Numbered from the stretch's first letter, positions 52,999 to 63,630 are shown. The stretch is DNA of 64,000 nucleotides from Aliidiomarina sp. B3213 (GCF_003290085.1 NZ_QMKJ01000003.1:305427-369426), one strand, 5' to 3'. Notes: generated from the letters alone by a model not told the origin. A program made the numbers and translations.

Positions 52999-54792
52999 AT
53001 GAGTAGAAATGGCAAGAGGATCTTGCAGGCATTGAGTGTCACGCTTTTCGCGATGACACTTAATGTAATTACGCCAGCTTCTGCTCAAACTGCTCGGACA
53101 GACACAGAGCAAACCGCTCCTATGCAAATGGTTGTAAACATTGAGGGTGTAGACGGAGAAATACTGACTAACGTTCATCAACTTCTCAGTATTTACCAAT
53201 ACCACCAACAGCAAGCCCCCGGCGTAAGCAGAATTCGTTTTTTGCACCGACGCGCAGAACGTGAGATAGGTAGCGCACTCGCTCCATTTGGTTACTATCA
53301 ATTCGACCTTACATCTTCCCTACAAGAGCAAGAACAGCAGTGGGTCGCTCAGTACCAAATCACTCTAAATCAGCGTATCCCCGTGGGTAATATCGACGTT
53401 CGAATTCTTGGCCCTGGCGCGAATGATCCGCTGTTTAACAACCTGATACAGCAACTCCCACTAAGCACCGGTACACCATTGCGGCATCAAGATTATGAAG
53501 ACGCCAAGAACCAGATTCGACGTATAGCTTCTGAACACGGTTACTATCAAGCGCGCTACGACACTAATGAATTACGCGTTAACTTAGATGACTATCAAGC
53601 GCATATTGTATTGCACCTACAAACGGGTGAACGTTATCGATATGGCAGAGTTCAGATTAGCGAAGGACACTTAGACGAAGATGTTATGCAGCGGTTTGTG
53701 GCATTTCGCGAGGGCGACTTCATTGACTCTACTGAGCTTCTAGAATTACAACTCGGGCTTTCCGACAGCGACTATTTTAGTCGTGTGGAAGTGCAGCCTT
53801 TATGGAATGAAGCCACAGAACAAAACCGCGTTCCGGTACGCATTGATTATGAACCCAACAAACGTACTTACTATCAATTTGGTTTAGGCTACGGAACTGA
53901 CACAGGACCGCGCGCGAGTTTCGAACAGAACCGTCGCTGGGTGAATTCTAGAGGGCACCGATTAAACGGACAAATACAAGCTTCAGAAAACCGCTCAAGC
54001 GTGGGCGCAGGTTATATTATTCCTGGGGAAAAGCCACAAACCGACCAATATGTGATTCGTACCCTGTGGACCGATGAAAATACCGATAATGCAGAGTTTG
54101 AGCGATTAAGCTTTGGTTTAAGTTGGCAGCGCCAGCTTGACCGCTCGCAACGTATATTCGCGATTGACTGGCAAGACGAACGAGACTCGCTAGACGGTAT
54201 AATTCGTAAAACCCAATATTTAATTCCCAGTGCACAGTGGACACGCACTCACACCGACAACCGATTAGATGTGGACGAAGGTTTTAGAACTTCACTAACG
54301 TTACGCGGCGCAACTGAAGCCATACTCTCCGACTCGGACTTTCTTCAGCTGTTGGTTTCGGCAAAGTGGGTAACCACCTTTCACGAGCATACCCGGCTAT
54401 TACTAAGAAGTGAGCTGGGAACCTCCGCAACTTCAGACTTCGACCAAGTACCAACCTCATTGCGATTTTATGCCGGTGGCGACCGAAGTGTGCGCGGTTA
54501 TGCATACCGAGCAATAGGCCCGCGCAATGACTTAAACGAAGTAGAGGGTGGACGACATTTAGTAGTGGCAAGTGCAGAAATTGACTATGAGTTTCGTCCG
54601 AAGTGGAGACTTGCCGCCTTTATTGATGCGGGTAACGCTTTCAACGATATTTCGGATTCTATGAAAGTGGGTGTGGGATTCGGTGTACGTTGGCAAACGC
54701 CTATAGGACCGATTCGGTTCGACTTGGCTTCAGGGTTAGACGATCCGGGCGACTCATTACGCTTACACTTAGTGATAGGGCCCGACTTATGA
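52999..54792 (+). CDS. tamA: Translocation and assembly module protein TamA
   Basis: Encodes about 597 residues; the ATG at 52999 follows an AGG, while a GTG six bases upstream is also possible. A signal peptide ends near residue 30 (ASA-QT). Three POTRA domains follow (about 40-275), then a 16-strand Omp85 barrel with the motif RFYAGGDRSVRGYAYR (near 495) and a C-terminal aromatic-rich strand. TamA sits in the outer membrane, works with TamB and helps insert outer-membrane proteins or move lipids. The start codon of tamB overlaps its stop. Confidence 0.93.
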   Translation: MSRNGKRILQALSVTLFAMTLNVITPASAQTARTDTEQTAPMQMVVNIEGVDGEILTNVHQLLSIYQYHQQQAPGVSRIRFLHRRAEREIGSALAPFGYYQFDLTSSLQEQEQQWVAQYQITLNQRIPVGNIDVRILGPGANDPLFNNLIQQLPLSTGTPLRHQDYEDAKNQIRRIASEHGYYQARYDTNELRVNLDDYQAHIVLHLQTGERYRYGRVQISEGHLDEDVMQRFVAFREGDFIDSTELLELQLGLSDSDYFSRVEVQPLWNEATEQNRVPVRIDYEPNKRTYYQFGLGYGTDTGPRASFEQNRRWVNSRGHRLNGQIQASENRSSVGAGYIIPGEKPQTDQYVIRTLWTDENTDNAEFERLSFGLSWQRQLDRSQRIFAIDWQDERDSLDGIIRKTQYLIPSAQWTRTHTDNRLDVDEGFRTSLTLRGATEAILSDSDFLQLLVSAKWVTTFHEHTRLLLRSELGTSATSDFDQVPTSLRFYAGGDRSVRGYAYRAIGPRNDLNEVEGGRHLVVASAEIDYEFRPKWRLAAFIDAGNAFNDISDSMKVGVGFGVRWQTPIGPIRFDLASGLDDPGDSLRLHLVIGPDL

Positions 54793-57700
54793 GACGCTTT
54801 ATTCGGGTTACTCGCTATTTCCTTTACTCACTGCTTGGTGTGGTGATTACTTTATTACTCATGCTGAGTACCGAGATCGGCAGCAGGGGTATTGTATTTG
54901 TCGCCAATCACACCTTTTCCTCTTTTGCCCATATCGAGCGAATCGACGGAGCTTTGCTTCGAGACTTTCAGCTGCACGAAGTCACGCTAAGCGCAGCTGA
55001 CACAACAGCTCGTGCCGATTTTATAGCGATACGGTGGCGCCCTTGGCAACTTTTAAAAAAGGAACTCCATATTCGAGCCTTCGAGTCTCGCGGCTTGCAA
55101 ATAACGACGGGACCCTCTGACAGCACGAATGCAGAGTTTGCTCTTCCCGAAATTTATAGCCCTTTGCGTATTCGGCTCGACCGCTTTCATTTGGTAAACA
55201 ATGTTGTATTGAGTTCTGCACCGCAACAAGAAGAGCAGGTTATTGTCAGCACAAAGCAAATTACTGGCAGGCTCAGACTGAATGAATCGGCGTTAACGCT
55301 AAATAATTTATACATTGACCACGAACTCGGCTGGTTGCGGGTAACGGGCAACGCTGATTTAGCAGGTCAATATCCGCTTGCCTTAGAAACCCAGTTTAAG
55401 CTTCATGAACTCTCCTTTATTGAGCAAAACCATGACCCCGATAGCCTAGAATCAAAGTCTGAGCAGTCTGAAATAAATGGACACGCTGACTTCGAGGGAG
55501 AGCTTTTGGGTGCTCTAGTGGCAGACATTAGAACTGCGGGGCCAATCGCTCTGAGCGCGGACGGTCGAGTGCAGGAAGTTCTGACTCCAAATTTCAACTG
55601 GCAAATGGACATAGAAGCGCATCTGCAACATTTTACTGCATTTCAGCAATATACAGACGCAATCACACTCCAATTTTCCGGAGAAGGAGACAGCAACAGC
55701 GCAGACGGTGAGCTTTTAGGTACAACCACATTAATAGAGTACGGGTTGGTTACATTGAATGCAGAAGGCTTTTTTAGCGAGCACCGCGCCGCATTAGAAA
55801 CTCTGTCTATCCGCGCCAGCGAATTTGGAGTTGCTTTCGACCTTAATGGTGAAGGAAATTTAAGCGAGTCGGAAATACAAGCCGATATGCGCGGTACATT
55901 GTATTATCAAGACTTGCCAGAAATCGGAATCGATATTAATTGGCTGGGCAATAGCACCGAAGTTTCTCAGTTAAATATCGAAGCCTCTAGTGAGCTCGGG
56001 GAAGTAAATGTTGCCGGTCAAGCCACCTGGAAACCTCAGCTAACTTGGCAATTAACCACCAATACTCGTGAACTTTACCTAGAGAAGCTATTTGCTCCGG
56101 CAAGTAAGTATCTAGAACGATTGCCGGACGACTGGAGTGACGACTTTCGTGTTTCCGGTAGCATTTCTACTGAAGGAAGCTGGACTGCTTCCGACCAGTT
56201 TGACGTTGAATTAGTTACCGACCAGTTGGTCGTGAATGCCGGTACACGCAGCATTGCTACGGAATTAAATCTAGAAGCCCACGACCAACAGCTCAAAATA
56301 AATCAAGCAATCGCGAGAGCGGGAGATAGCCGAGTGGAGATAGGTGGCTCGGTTGGATTTGAATCTATCGACTTGAACACGTCTATATACAGCCCTGATT
56401 TGAATCAATTACATCCCTCTCTTTCGGGGCGTTTGCAATTAGAGAGTCAAATACAAGGTGCTACTAGGCAGCCTGAGATTCATATCGATGCCCAAGGCGA
56501 CTATGTAGCTTGGCAAGAGTACTCGGTAGCAACCGTATCTTCTAATTTAACGCTAGACCTAGGCTTTCGAAGCTTACCTGCGGGCGAACTTTCACTATTA
56601 GGTGTGCAAGGAATCCAACAATATATTCTACCCAACGAAACACAAACCTCGCCTTTTGATGTCACTTTTAATACGCGGAACGCCGAGCAATACCAACTAA
56701 ATATGAAGATTGCCAATGAAGTTATGGAAATTTCCGGGGGCTTCGAAGGCACAGGTAATGTTCGAGACTTCACAGGTAAAACTTCGGAGTTTCTAGTTAA
56801 ACTTCCAGACATCGGTATTTGGCATGCCAGCCCCTCCGAATTTCGTTGGCAATTACCTAACGATGGTCAGCCTTCATTTAGCTCAAGTTATTTATGTTTG
56901 GTTAAAAACACCCGAGAAGCTTCGGTATGTGGTGACGTATTATGGAGTGAAGCAGAACAAGAAGTGAACGTAGATGTTCGCAATGTGGGCCTCTATGTTT
57001 TATCACCTTGGCTTCCTCCAACGGTGAGAGCAGACGGCTTTTTCAGTGTTTTTGGCCACTACAAGGCACTAAATAATGATGTCGACTATCAGCTAACCGG
57101 GCAAACCAGTGATATTTCTGTAAGTATGCCTGAACAAGACATTCAACTTTGGTTTGACCAAGGTGAAGTACTTCGTATTGAGGGCAATCGTGATGTATTG
57201 GAAGCTTCTTTTGACATTCACGCAAGTGACGTAGAAGGCCAAGTTTCTGGTCAAGCACAAATTAATGACCCGTTTGGAAGCCAACGACTCAGCAGCAATG
57301 TACGTTTGGCTTTTGAAGATTTGCAGGTAGTTAGTCTTGTGATTCCACAGCTGCAAAGTGTAACCGGACAACTTCGTGGTGGATTTAGGTTACAAGGGGA
57401 TCTTAAGCGCCCTCAAGTAAGTGGCATTCTGAATCTAAGTGAGGCGAGTGCAGAAATACCTGAAGTTGGTATTCGATTGGAGCAATTAAGCGCAAGAGTG
57501 TCGTCTCCAGCGGGAGGACAAGAGCCGTTTACGTTACGAGCGAATGCTGTTTCTGGCGGTGGAGACATAGATATTACAGGGAGCTACACGCTAGAAACTC
57601 GTTCGGGGTCTTTACATGTTGAAGGACAAAACTTTGAGGCAGCAAGAACTCGAGACCTCCACCTCTTCGTAAGTCCAAACCTAGACTTTACAGTGAGCGA

Positions 57701-58556
57701 AGAAGGACTCAACCTTACCGGCGCATTAACTATCCCAAGTGCCCAAATTTCACCACCCGATTTCGATACCGTTTATCGTTCTTCACCTGATACCGTTATT
57801 GTGCACAACGAGGATCGGGTTTGGGAAAACGCTTCTAGTTTGCCTTATACCGTTGATGTTCAGGTGACTTTAGGTGAGCAGGTTAATGTTTCCGCCTATG
57901 GATTTGAAGGGCGCATTACCGGTGGGTTAAGAATTATTGAGCAGCCCAACCAAGAAACCAGTGCAGTAGGTAACATTAATGTGGCTACGGGCCAATACGA
58001 ACTTTACGGTCAACAACTTAACGTTGAAAGGGGTACTTTAGTTTATAGCGGCGGCGCGGTAAGCAACCCAGGACTAGACTTGCGCGTGTCTAGACAATTT
58101 GAAACCGAGCAAACTACGGTAGGCGCAAGAGTAGGTGGAACCCTGCGAACTCCGCGTTTAAACCTATTCTCAACGCCACAAATGCAAGACGCAGAGATCT
58201 TGTCTTATTTAGTACTCGGTCGTGGCTTTTCCCAAGAGTCGGCGGAAGACCAAAACTTATTCTTACAAGCGAGTTTAGCGCTAGGCTTACAAGGCGGTAA
58301 CCTGATCGGAGAACGCTTGAGTGACACTATCGGCGTAGACGAAATACTGCTAGACGGCGGTGACACAATAGAGAGCACGGCCTTGTATATCGGCAAACAA
58401 ATTTCACCTAGGTTATACGTACGCTATGGGGTTGGATTAGTAGAGCCGGTAAGCACGTTCTTTATACGTTATCGATTAACCGACTACTTAAGCTTTGAAA
58501 CACAAACCGGCACCCTGGGGTCGGGTGCCGACTTATTCTATACCATCGAAAAATAA
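54789..58556 (+). CDS. tamB: Translocation and assembly module protein TamB
   Basis: Encodes about 1255 residues from the ATG that overlaps the tamA stop (ATGA). The frame is open 33 codons further upstream inside tamA, but those codons are tamA sequence read in another frame. One N-terminal membrane helix (about 10-30) anchors it in the inner membrane; the remainder is a long beta-helical groove with the conserved C-terminal DUF490 region (AVGNINVATGQYELYGQQ, LSYLVLGRGFSQES, and a YRLTDYLSFETQTG-type ending). TamB belongs to the AsmA-like lipid-transfer family. Length is near that of E. coli TamB (1259). Confidence 0.95.
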   Translation: MRRFIRVTRYFLYSLLGVVITLLLMLSTEIGSRGIVFVANHTFSSFAHIERIDGALLRDFQLHEVTLSAADTTARADFIAIRWRPWQLLKKELHIRAFESRGLQITTGPSDSTNAEFALPEIYSPLRIRLDRFHLVNNVVLSSAPQQEEQVIVSTKQITGRLRLNESALTLNNLYIDHELGWLRVTGNADLAGQYPLALETQFKLHELSFIEQNHDPDSLESKSEQSEINGHADFEGELLGALVADIRTAGPIALSADGRVQEVLTPNFNWQMDIEAHLQHFTAFQQYTDAITLQFSGEGDSNSADGELLGTTTLIEYGLVTLNAEGFFSEHRAALETLSIRASEFGVAFDLNGEGNLSESEIQADMRGTLYYQDLPEIGIDINWLGNSTEVSQLNIEASSELGEVNVAGQATWKPQLTWQLTTNTRELYLEKLFAPASKYLERLPDDWSDDFRVSGSISTEGSWTASDQFDVELVTDQLVVNAGTRSIATELNLEAHDQQLKINQAIARAGDSRVEIGGSVGFESIDLNTSIYSPDLNQLHPSLSGRLQLESQIQGATRQPEIHIDAQGDYVAWQEYSVATVSSNLTLDLGFRSLPAGELSLLGVQGIQQYILPNETQTSPFDVTFNTRNAEQYQLNMKIANEVMEISGGFEGTGNVRDFTGKTSEFLVKLPDIGIWHASPSEFRWQLPNDGQPSFSSSYLCLVKNTREASVCGDVLWSEAEQEVNVDVRNVGLYVLSPWLPPTVRADGFFSVFGHYKALNNDVDYQLTGQTSDISVSMPEQDIQLWFDQGEVLRIEGNRDVLEASFDIHASDVEGQVSGQAQINDPFGSQRLSSNVRLAFEDLQVVSLVIPQLQSVTGQLRGGFRLQGDLKRPQVSGILNLSEASAEIPEVGIRLEQLSARVSSPAGGQEPFTLRANAVSGGGDIDITGSYTLETRSGSLHVEGQNFEAARTRDLHLFVSPNLDFTVSEEGLNLTGALTIPSAQISPPDFDTVYRSSPDTVIVHNEDRVWENASSLPYTVDVQVTLGEQVNVSAYGFEGRITGGLRIIEQPNQETSAVGNINVATGQYELYGQQLNVERGTLVYSGGAVSNPGLDLRVSRQFETEQTTVGARVGGTLRTPRLNLFSTPQMQDAEILSYLVLGRGFSQESAEDQNLFLQASLALGLQGGNLIGERLSDTIGVDEILLDGGDTIESTALYIGKQISPRLYVRYGVGLVEPVSTFFIRYRLTDYLSFETQTGTLGSGADLFYTIEK

Positions 58557-58558
58557 TA

Positions 58559-59107
58559 TTATTCGGCTACGCCAATAACGCCGCAAAGCAATCTAGAACC
58601 TGCAGCTCCAGTAGGTTGTGAGTTCATATCGTCTTGACCGGCATGAACAACAACTGCGCGACCTAAAATTGAATTTTCACCCACCATGGCCAGCTTAGTG
58701 TCCACCGCTTCATGGTGAACCATACCGCTGTCCATTGAGGTTACATTGCCAAGATCACCAACGTGCCGAGCGTCATACCCTGGGCCACCGTGAGGAAGTC
58801 CTTCAGGGTTAAAGTGTCCACCTGCAGACGTGCCGTTGGCCGCACTACAGTCACCGAATTGATGAACGTGGAAACCATGGTCGCTGTTAGGCTCTAAACC
58901 TTCGATGTGCGCCATGATATGGATGCCGTCATCGGACTTTTGAAACGTAACATAGCCTGAAAGGCCTTCGTTACCTTCAGTTGGAGCTAAGTAAGCAACA
59001 GCTTTTTCTGGGCCGTCAAAAACAACTTCGGCGGGATGGTTTACTGCGCCTCCACAAGCAGAAAGCGCAGTAACTAATAGTGCAGAACTTAAAATACGGA
59101 ATGTCAT
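58559..59107 (-). CDS. sodC: Copper/zinc superoxide dismutase, lipoprotein
   Basis: Encodes 182 residues. A lipoprotein signal ends LSAC at residue 17, so the mature enzyme is periplasmic and lipid-anchored. Cu/Zn ligands are seen in FHVHQFGDCS, GHFNPEG, DARHVGDLGN and VVHAGQDD; two Cys (FGDCSAAN and RLLCGVIG) form the usual disulfide. It converts superoxide to peroxide and oxygen and protects the envelope. A strong AAGGAGGT ribosome site precedes the ATG. It ends 2 bp from tamB in convergent orientation. Confidence 0.95.
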   Translation of the reverse strand: MTFRILSSALLVTALSACGGAVNHPAEVVFDGPEKAVAYLAPTEGNEGLSGYVTFQKSDDGIHIMAHIEGLEPNSDHGFHVHQFGDCSAANGTSAGGHFNPEGLPHGGPGYDARHVGDLGNVTSMDSGMVHHEAVDTKLAMVGENSILGRAVVVHAGQDDMNSQPTGAAGSRLLCGVIGVAE

Positions 59108-59166
59108 AACTAACCTCCTTAAAGCTATAAGTGACGTTAGTATAACACCCCGAAATTTAAAGGTAA

Positions 59167-60864
59167 TTAAACCAAGCTAATTGAAATTGGTTGTTGGCGA
59201 ACACGCGCACGCTTCAATTTGTTCAACACATCGCTTGGCATACCTTTTGGCAGCTGCACGGTTGTGTGTTGGTCGAACAAACGAATTTCACCAATGTAGC
59301 GTGAGTCCATATTAGCTTCGTTCGCGATAGCTCCAACCACATCACCAGGACGTGCACCATGGTTTTTACCCACAGCTAAACGATATGTATCAAATTCGAT
59401 GTTCGCGTCGCGACGAGGCTTGCGCTTGCCGTCTTTACCACGTCCTTCATTTCGCGCGTCGCGATTACCACCACGCTTGTCAAAACGTGCACCTCGGTCA
59501 TTACGATCACGTGGGCTACGCTCATTTCTATCGTGTTTTGGAACTGGCTTGTCTTTAACAATTAACGGACGCTGTTTTTGGAACTCGAACAACAATGCCG
59601 CCGCTAGCGTTTCGATGCTCTGCTCAGAGCTCTCAGCCAATTGGTTAAGCAATGAAGTCATCGTGTCCATGTCTTGCGACTCGATAACACTTTTCAGCAC
59701 GTTTTCACATTGGGTTAAACGGTGCTTCGTTAACTCACGACCACGCGGAATGTCGACTAATTCAATACGGCCATTCGTCGCTTTTTCGTAGCGCTTAAGC
59801 ATGTACATTTCACGCGGGCGAACGAACGAAATCGATTCGCCTGAGCGACCCGCACGGCCTGTACGACCAATACGGTGAACATAAGATTCAGCGTCTTGTG
59901 GAAGGTCGTAGTTAATAACGTGTGTAACGCCTTGAACGTCTAAGCCACGCGCAACTACGTCTGTCGCTACAAGAATACGCACTTTACCCGCTTTTAATTC
60001 AGAAACCGTTGCTTCACGCTGTTCTTGGTTCATATCACCATTCAAACCAGCAGCAGCAAAACCACGGTCGCGAAGGAAGCTGGCAAGCGTTAACGTATCT
60101 TGGCGAGTACGCACGAAAATGAGCGCTAATTCATAACCAGACGTTTCTAGAATTCTTTCCAAGCCGTCATTTTTTGTTAAGCCTTGAACTTTCCATGCTT
60201 TCTGCGCAATGTTCGCTTTGTTTTCTTTAGTTGACGCAATTTTTACGTGCGTAGGTTCGCGTAAGAAACGGTTCGCGATTTTACGAATTTGTGGAGGCAT
60301 AGTTGCAGAGAACAAGCAGCGTTGAGCACCTTCCGGAACCTGTTCCATAATCCATTCGATATCGTCCAAGAAGCCCATGTTAAGCATTTCGTCGGCTTCA
60401 TCTAGCACTGCAACACGAATATTTTCAGTGCCCATAGTACCCTTGCGCAAGTGGTCCATCATACGACCTGGCGTACCCACAACAACGTGTGCACCTTGCT
60501 TTAGGTTTTTAATTTGTGGACCATACGCAGCACCACCATACACGGTAGCAACGCGCAAACCACGAATATATTTAGACATTGCTTCTAGCTGCTCTGCAAC
60601 CTGAATAGCAAGTTCACGCGTAGGGGCTACTACGATCATTTGCGTAGCGTTCAATTTCGGGTCGATGTGGCTTAATCCAGGCAAGCCAAATGCAGCTGTT
60701 TTACCCGTACCGGTTTGTGCTTCACCTAAAACGTCTTGGCTATCCAATAACGCTGGGATTGATTGCGCTTGTATAGGAGTAGCTTTGTCAAAACCCATTT
60801 CTGAAATGGCGCGAAGGATTGGCTCTGGCAATGCCAAAGAAGAAAAACTATTTAATTCAGACAT
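59167..60864 (-). CDS. deaD: DEAD-box RNA helicase, DeaD/CsdA-like
   Basis: Encodes about 565 residues from the ATG at 60862-60864, with GTGGGAC upstream. Helicase core: AQTGTGKTAAFGLP, VVAPTREL, VLDEADEMLNMG, FSATMP, TDVVARGLDVQG and HRIGRTGRAGR. The C-terminal part is a basic Arg/Asp-rich linker (about 435-490) and an RNA-binding domain of the DbpA type (YRLAVGKNHGARPGDVVGAI). It remodels structured RNA during ribosome assembly and in the cold. A roughly 320-bp leader with hairpins precedes it. Confidence 0.93.
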   Translation of the reverse strand: MSELNSFSSLALPEPILRAISEMGFDKATPIQAQSIPALLDSQDVLGEAQTGTGKTAAFGLPGLSHIDPKLNATQMIVVAPTRELAIQVAEQLEAMSKYIRGLRVATVYGGAAYGPQIKNLKQGAHVVVGTPGRMMDHLRKGTMGTENIRVAVLDEADEMLNMGFLDDIEWIMEQVPEGAQRCLFSATMPPQIRKIANRFLREPTHVKIASTKENKANIAQKAWKVQGLTKNDGLERILETSGYELALIFVRTRQDTLTLASFLRDRGFAAAGLNGDMNQEQREATVSELKAGKVRILVATDVVARGLDVQGVTHVINYDLPQDAESYVHRIGRTGRAGRSGESISFVRPREMYMLKRYEKATNGRIELVDIPRGRELTKHRLTQCENVLKSVIESQDMDTMTSLLNQLAESSEQSIETLAAALLFEFQKQRPLIVKDKPVPKHDRNERSPRDRNDRGARFDKRGGNRDARNEGRGKDGKRKPRRDANIEFDTYRLAVGKNHGARPGDVVGAIANEANMDSRYIGEIRLFDQHTTVQLPKGMPSDVLNKLKRARVRQQPISISLV

Positions 60865-61183
60865 ATTTGTCCCACTTACTAATACCGCATGCGCGGCTAT
60901 AAAATAAATCAGACTCGGTAAGCAGGCGCGCAAGCGAGATACGCTTGAGCGGATTCACGAAACCAAGGCTGGGCAACGGCACTTCTAAAAGTGCTTCGAC
61001 AACTGCCCCTAAAACCCTGTTTCTCAGAAGAGCGAAATACCATTTCGCTTTAGTCGCTGTCAGGCTGATAAATGCCTGCAAGATAGGGGATCACTGTCAT
61101 TTTTCTTGCTCTCTCATTGAGCAAGGCGCGCATACTAACACGTTGAAAACTATTTTGTTGTTGTTTGTTTGTTGGTTTTTCAA
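60865..61183 (-). promoter_or_regulatory. Long structured leader of the DEAD-box helicase gene
   Basis: No gene is evident here. Three good hairpins are visible: 60979-60994 (6-bp arms GCACTT/AAGTGC), 61031-61049 (8-bp arms AGCGAAAT/ATTTCGCT), and 61105-61125 (7-bp arms CTTGCTC/GAGCAAG). Such leaders are known for cold-inducible or autoregulated RNA helicase genes. The stretch also holds the promoter. Confidence 0.5.
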
Positions 61184-61771
61184 TCAATTTGATTGTTCAG
61201 GAGCAAAAATCGTTCGAAAAGTAAGATTAATTCTTCCGTCATGAACACGTTTCCTCTGTGGTAGTTGGTGCTCCCAGAAATGTTGGGAAGTTCCACCCAT
61301 AATAAGTAAGCTACCGTGCCCAAGGTTTATTGTTTCGCGCTGCTTTGTTTCAACATGTCTTAAGTGAAAGTCTCTACTCGCGCCAAATGACAGACTAATA
61401 ACAATTGGGTTGCGACCCAATTCTGGCTCGTTATCGCGATGCCAGCCCATTTTGTCGTTGCCGTCACGATACCAGTTTCCAAGCATCACGTTCGGATAAA
61501 GCTGTATCTCAGCCAGCTTAGCGCGGATTTGATTCAAAGCAGGGGTCCAAGGTTGTGGATCTAATGCTTTTCCAGAGTAGGCGTATCCTAATCCGGGATC
61601 GCCATGGAAAGCCTGTAAACGAGGCGTTTTATGCCACTTCCCAAATACCAAAACGTCACCTTGATGCCAAGCAAGTTCAGCCTTCAGACATGAATACAAA
61701 TCGTCGGCCGTACCTTGATCAAGCCAGTTGGATATATATTGAATATCCGCATCAACTAAATTCAGTTTCAA
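61184..61771 (-). CDS. AlkB-like 2-oxoglutarate/Fe(II) dioxygenase
   Basis: Encodes 195 residues from a TTG start with GGAG upstream. The AlkB fold motifs are visible: NVMLGNWYRDGNDKMGWHRDNE gives the first His-x-Asp iron ligands (HRDNE), QHFWEH contains the third iron ligand His, and RINLTFR supplies the oxoglutarate-binding Arg. It resembles the AlkB/ALKBH2-3 group that reverses N-alkyl damage on DNA or RNA. The gene stands between deaD and the chemotaxis receptor and has no obvious regulator nearby. Confidence 0.88.
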   Translation of the reverse strand: MKLNLVDADIQYISNWLDQGTADDLYSCLKAELAWHQGDVLVFGKWHKTPRLQAFHGDPGLGYAYSGKALDPQPWTPALNQIRAKLAEIQLYPNVMLGNWYRDGNDKMGWHRDNEPELGRNPIVISLSFGASRDFHLRHVETKQRETINLGHGSLLIMGGTSQHFWEHQLPQRKRVHDGRINLTFRTIFAPEQSN

Positions 61772-61803
61772 TCCAACTGGCTCCGTTTGTTACCTGCAAA
61801 TGA

Positions 61804-63432
61804 TTAGGAAGCAACCTTAAACTGCTGTACTTGGCTCTTCAAGTCTTGCGCAAGTTTCGACAAGTCGTGACTCGCAGAAGCACATTCATTCGCACCGGTT
61901 ACCACTTCAGAAATGCTTTCTGATAACTCGTTCACACTACGTGTAACGTCATTAGCAACAGATGACTGTTCTTCAGTTGCAGTGGAAATCTGAACATTGA
62001 CCTCTACAACTTGCTCTACCGAGTCGGTTACTTTTCTAAAGGCTACACCGGTATCTTTAGACAAGTTTACACTTTCACTAGCTTGATCTGACGATACGTT
62101 CATCGCTTCGACTGCCTCTTGAGCACCTCGGCGTAACCTATCCGTAGTATCTTGAATCGTTTCAGTCGACTGTTTGGTATTTTGAGCCAAGTTCCTTACT
62201 TCGTCTGCCACCACTGCGAAACCGCGGCCTTGCTCACCGGCACGAGCAGCCTCGATAGCTGCATTAAGCGCAAGTAAGTTTGTTTGTTCCGCGATACCTT
62301 GAATAACATCCATAACTTTCGCAATTTCTTCAGTGCGTTCATCGAGTATTTTAAGCCGTTCTGAAGAACCGAGTATAGTTTCACTGAGGGTATCCATTGA
62401 GGCCATGTTCTCGTCGATTTTTCCACGCCCAATTTTAGCCTGACGATCCGCGTCTTCAGTAGACTGCATCGCAGACTGTGCGCTATTGGCAACTTCCTCA
62501 ATTGCCGCAGCCATTTCAGTAATCGCTGTGGCTATTTGCGTTGTTTGCGCTTCTTGATCTCTGGCTATAGTCGAAACTTCCTCGCTAACCGAGCTTAATT
62601 CCTCCGAAGAAGAAGCAAGGTGATCGGTCGCGCCTTTCACCGAAATAATAATTTCTTCAAAGTTTTCTAGCATGCCGTTGAATCGGTGCGCGAGTAGTGA
62701 AATTTCGTTCTTGCCACGTACCGGTGCACGAAGATTAAGATCCGATTCCTTAACAACACGGGTCATCACGTCACCGATGTCGTCTAATGGCTTTTGCACA
62801 GATCGGAAAACCACCATAGCGACAGTGAGAGAAACCAGAAGAGCCAGCACCGAAGCGATAATAAACCAGGTTTGGCTCTGCCTATATTCAGCTGCAGCTG
62901 CCTCAAACGAAACAAGAGCTTCATCGTCCTGTAAGTCAATCAAATCGCGAATAGCTTGTGCGAAAGGACTAAAACCCTGAATTAATTCCTCTGTGAACTC
63001 TGTTCCAGATTTTGAGATAAGTGTCGCGTTGGCTGCTTCATTAAAGAGGCTGTCTCTAGTGCTTCGCAATAGCTGTATTTCATCAGACAATTCATTGACT
63101 ATATCTTGCTCAATATCAGTAAGCTCACCAGAAGTGTACGCCTCCCACTCTCGTGAAGCGTTTTCTTCAGCGGTGTTCAATGTACTCTCAAGATCGGAAA
63201 AGGAAATATTTCCGTTACGGTATTCATTTAAGGCATTTACAGTACGGATGGCATACGCGTCTTGAACAATTTGTAGTCCGCGAATGCTTTTTAAGTCGTT
63301 GTAAATTTCATCTGAAGATTGGTTGAGTAGCCTCATACCACCCAGCGACATAAGTACAACCGCTAGCATAAATACGAGTGGCAGTCCGACCAATACAATC
63401 ATGCGCATTTTGACAGAGAAGCGATCAAGCAT
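61804..63432 (-). CDS. Methyl-accepting chemotaxis protein
   Basis: Encodes 542 residues: N-terminal membrane helix (about 10-30), a helical periplasmic sensor (about 35-180), a second membrane helix (about 187-208), HAMP (about 210-265), and a signalling domain with the conserved hairpin tip [20 protein letters not shown] and [15 protein letters not shown] (the two are contiguous). Glu/Gln sites are at the flanks. The sensor domain is of the four-helix-bundle type; ligand unknown. No C-terminal NWETF-like pentapeptide is present; it ends FKVAS. Confidence 0.93.
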   Translation of the reverse strand: MLDRFSVKMRMIVLVGLPLVFMLAVVLMSLGGMRLLNQSSDEIYNDLKSIRGLQIVQDAYAIRTVNALNEYRNGNISFSDLESTLNTAEENASREWEAYTSGELTDIEQDIVNELSDEIQLLRSTRDSLFNEAANATLISKSGTEFTEELIQGFSPFAQAIRDLIDLQDDEALVSFEAAAAEYRQSQTWFIIASVLALLVSLTVAMVVFRSVQKPLDDIGDVMTRVVKESDLNLRAPVRGKNEISLLAHRFNGMLENFEEIIISVKGATDHLASSSEELSSVSEEVSTIARDQEAQTTQIATAITEMAAAIEEVANSAQSAMQSTEDADRQAKIGRGKIDENMASMDTLSETILGSSERLKILDERTEEIAKVMDVIQGIAEQTNLLALNAAIEAARAGEQGRGFAVVADEVRNLAQNTKQSTETIQDTTDRLRRGAQEAVEAMNVSSDQASESVNLSKDTGVAFRKVTDSVEQVVEVNVQISTATEEQSSVANDVTRSVNELSESISEVVTGANECASASHDLSKLAQDLKSQVQQFKVAS

Positions 63433-63535
63433 GGTTGTTACCCTTTAATTGAAAGTGGTAACGCTTAAGTATAGATCATCCTCGCTAACCCCCAAGTTTG
63501 GTGTTTTGTACGGGCTAGTTTTGCTTAACCATTAC

Positions 63536-63562
63536 CGTGCAGACCGCACAGCGGTCCGTACG
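63536..63562. repeat. Strong hairpin upstream of the chemotaxis gene
   Basis: Six-bp perfect arms GACCGC and GCGGTC around ACA (63542-63556), extended outwards with one mismatch and one wobble to about 12 bp. It is located 104-130 bp upstream of the chemotaxis receptor start. Its function is unclear. Confidence 0.45.
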
Positions 63563-63630
63563 AACGTAGCTCTATACAAGATAGGTACTCAATGCGCCTG
63601 GCTTGTGCTCTGACTTTATAATCTTGTGGA

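Noticed and set aside
54690-54788. Longer TamB reading frame inside tamA
   Set aside because: The extra 33 codons are tamA sequence in another frame; the ATG overlapping the tamA stop gives the usual N-terminal membrane helix.
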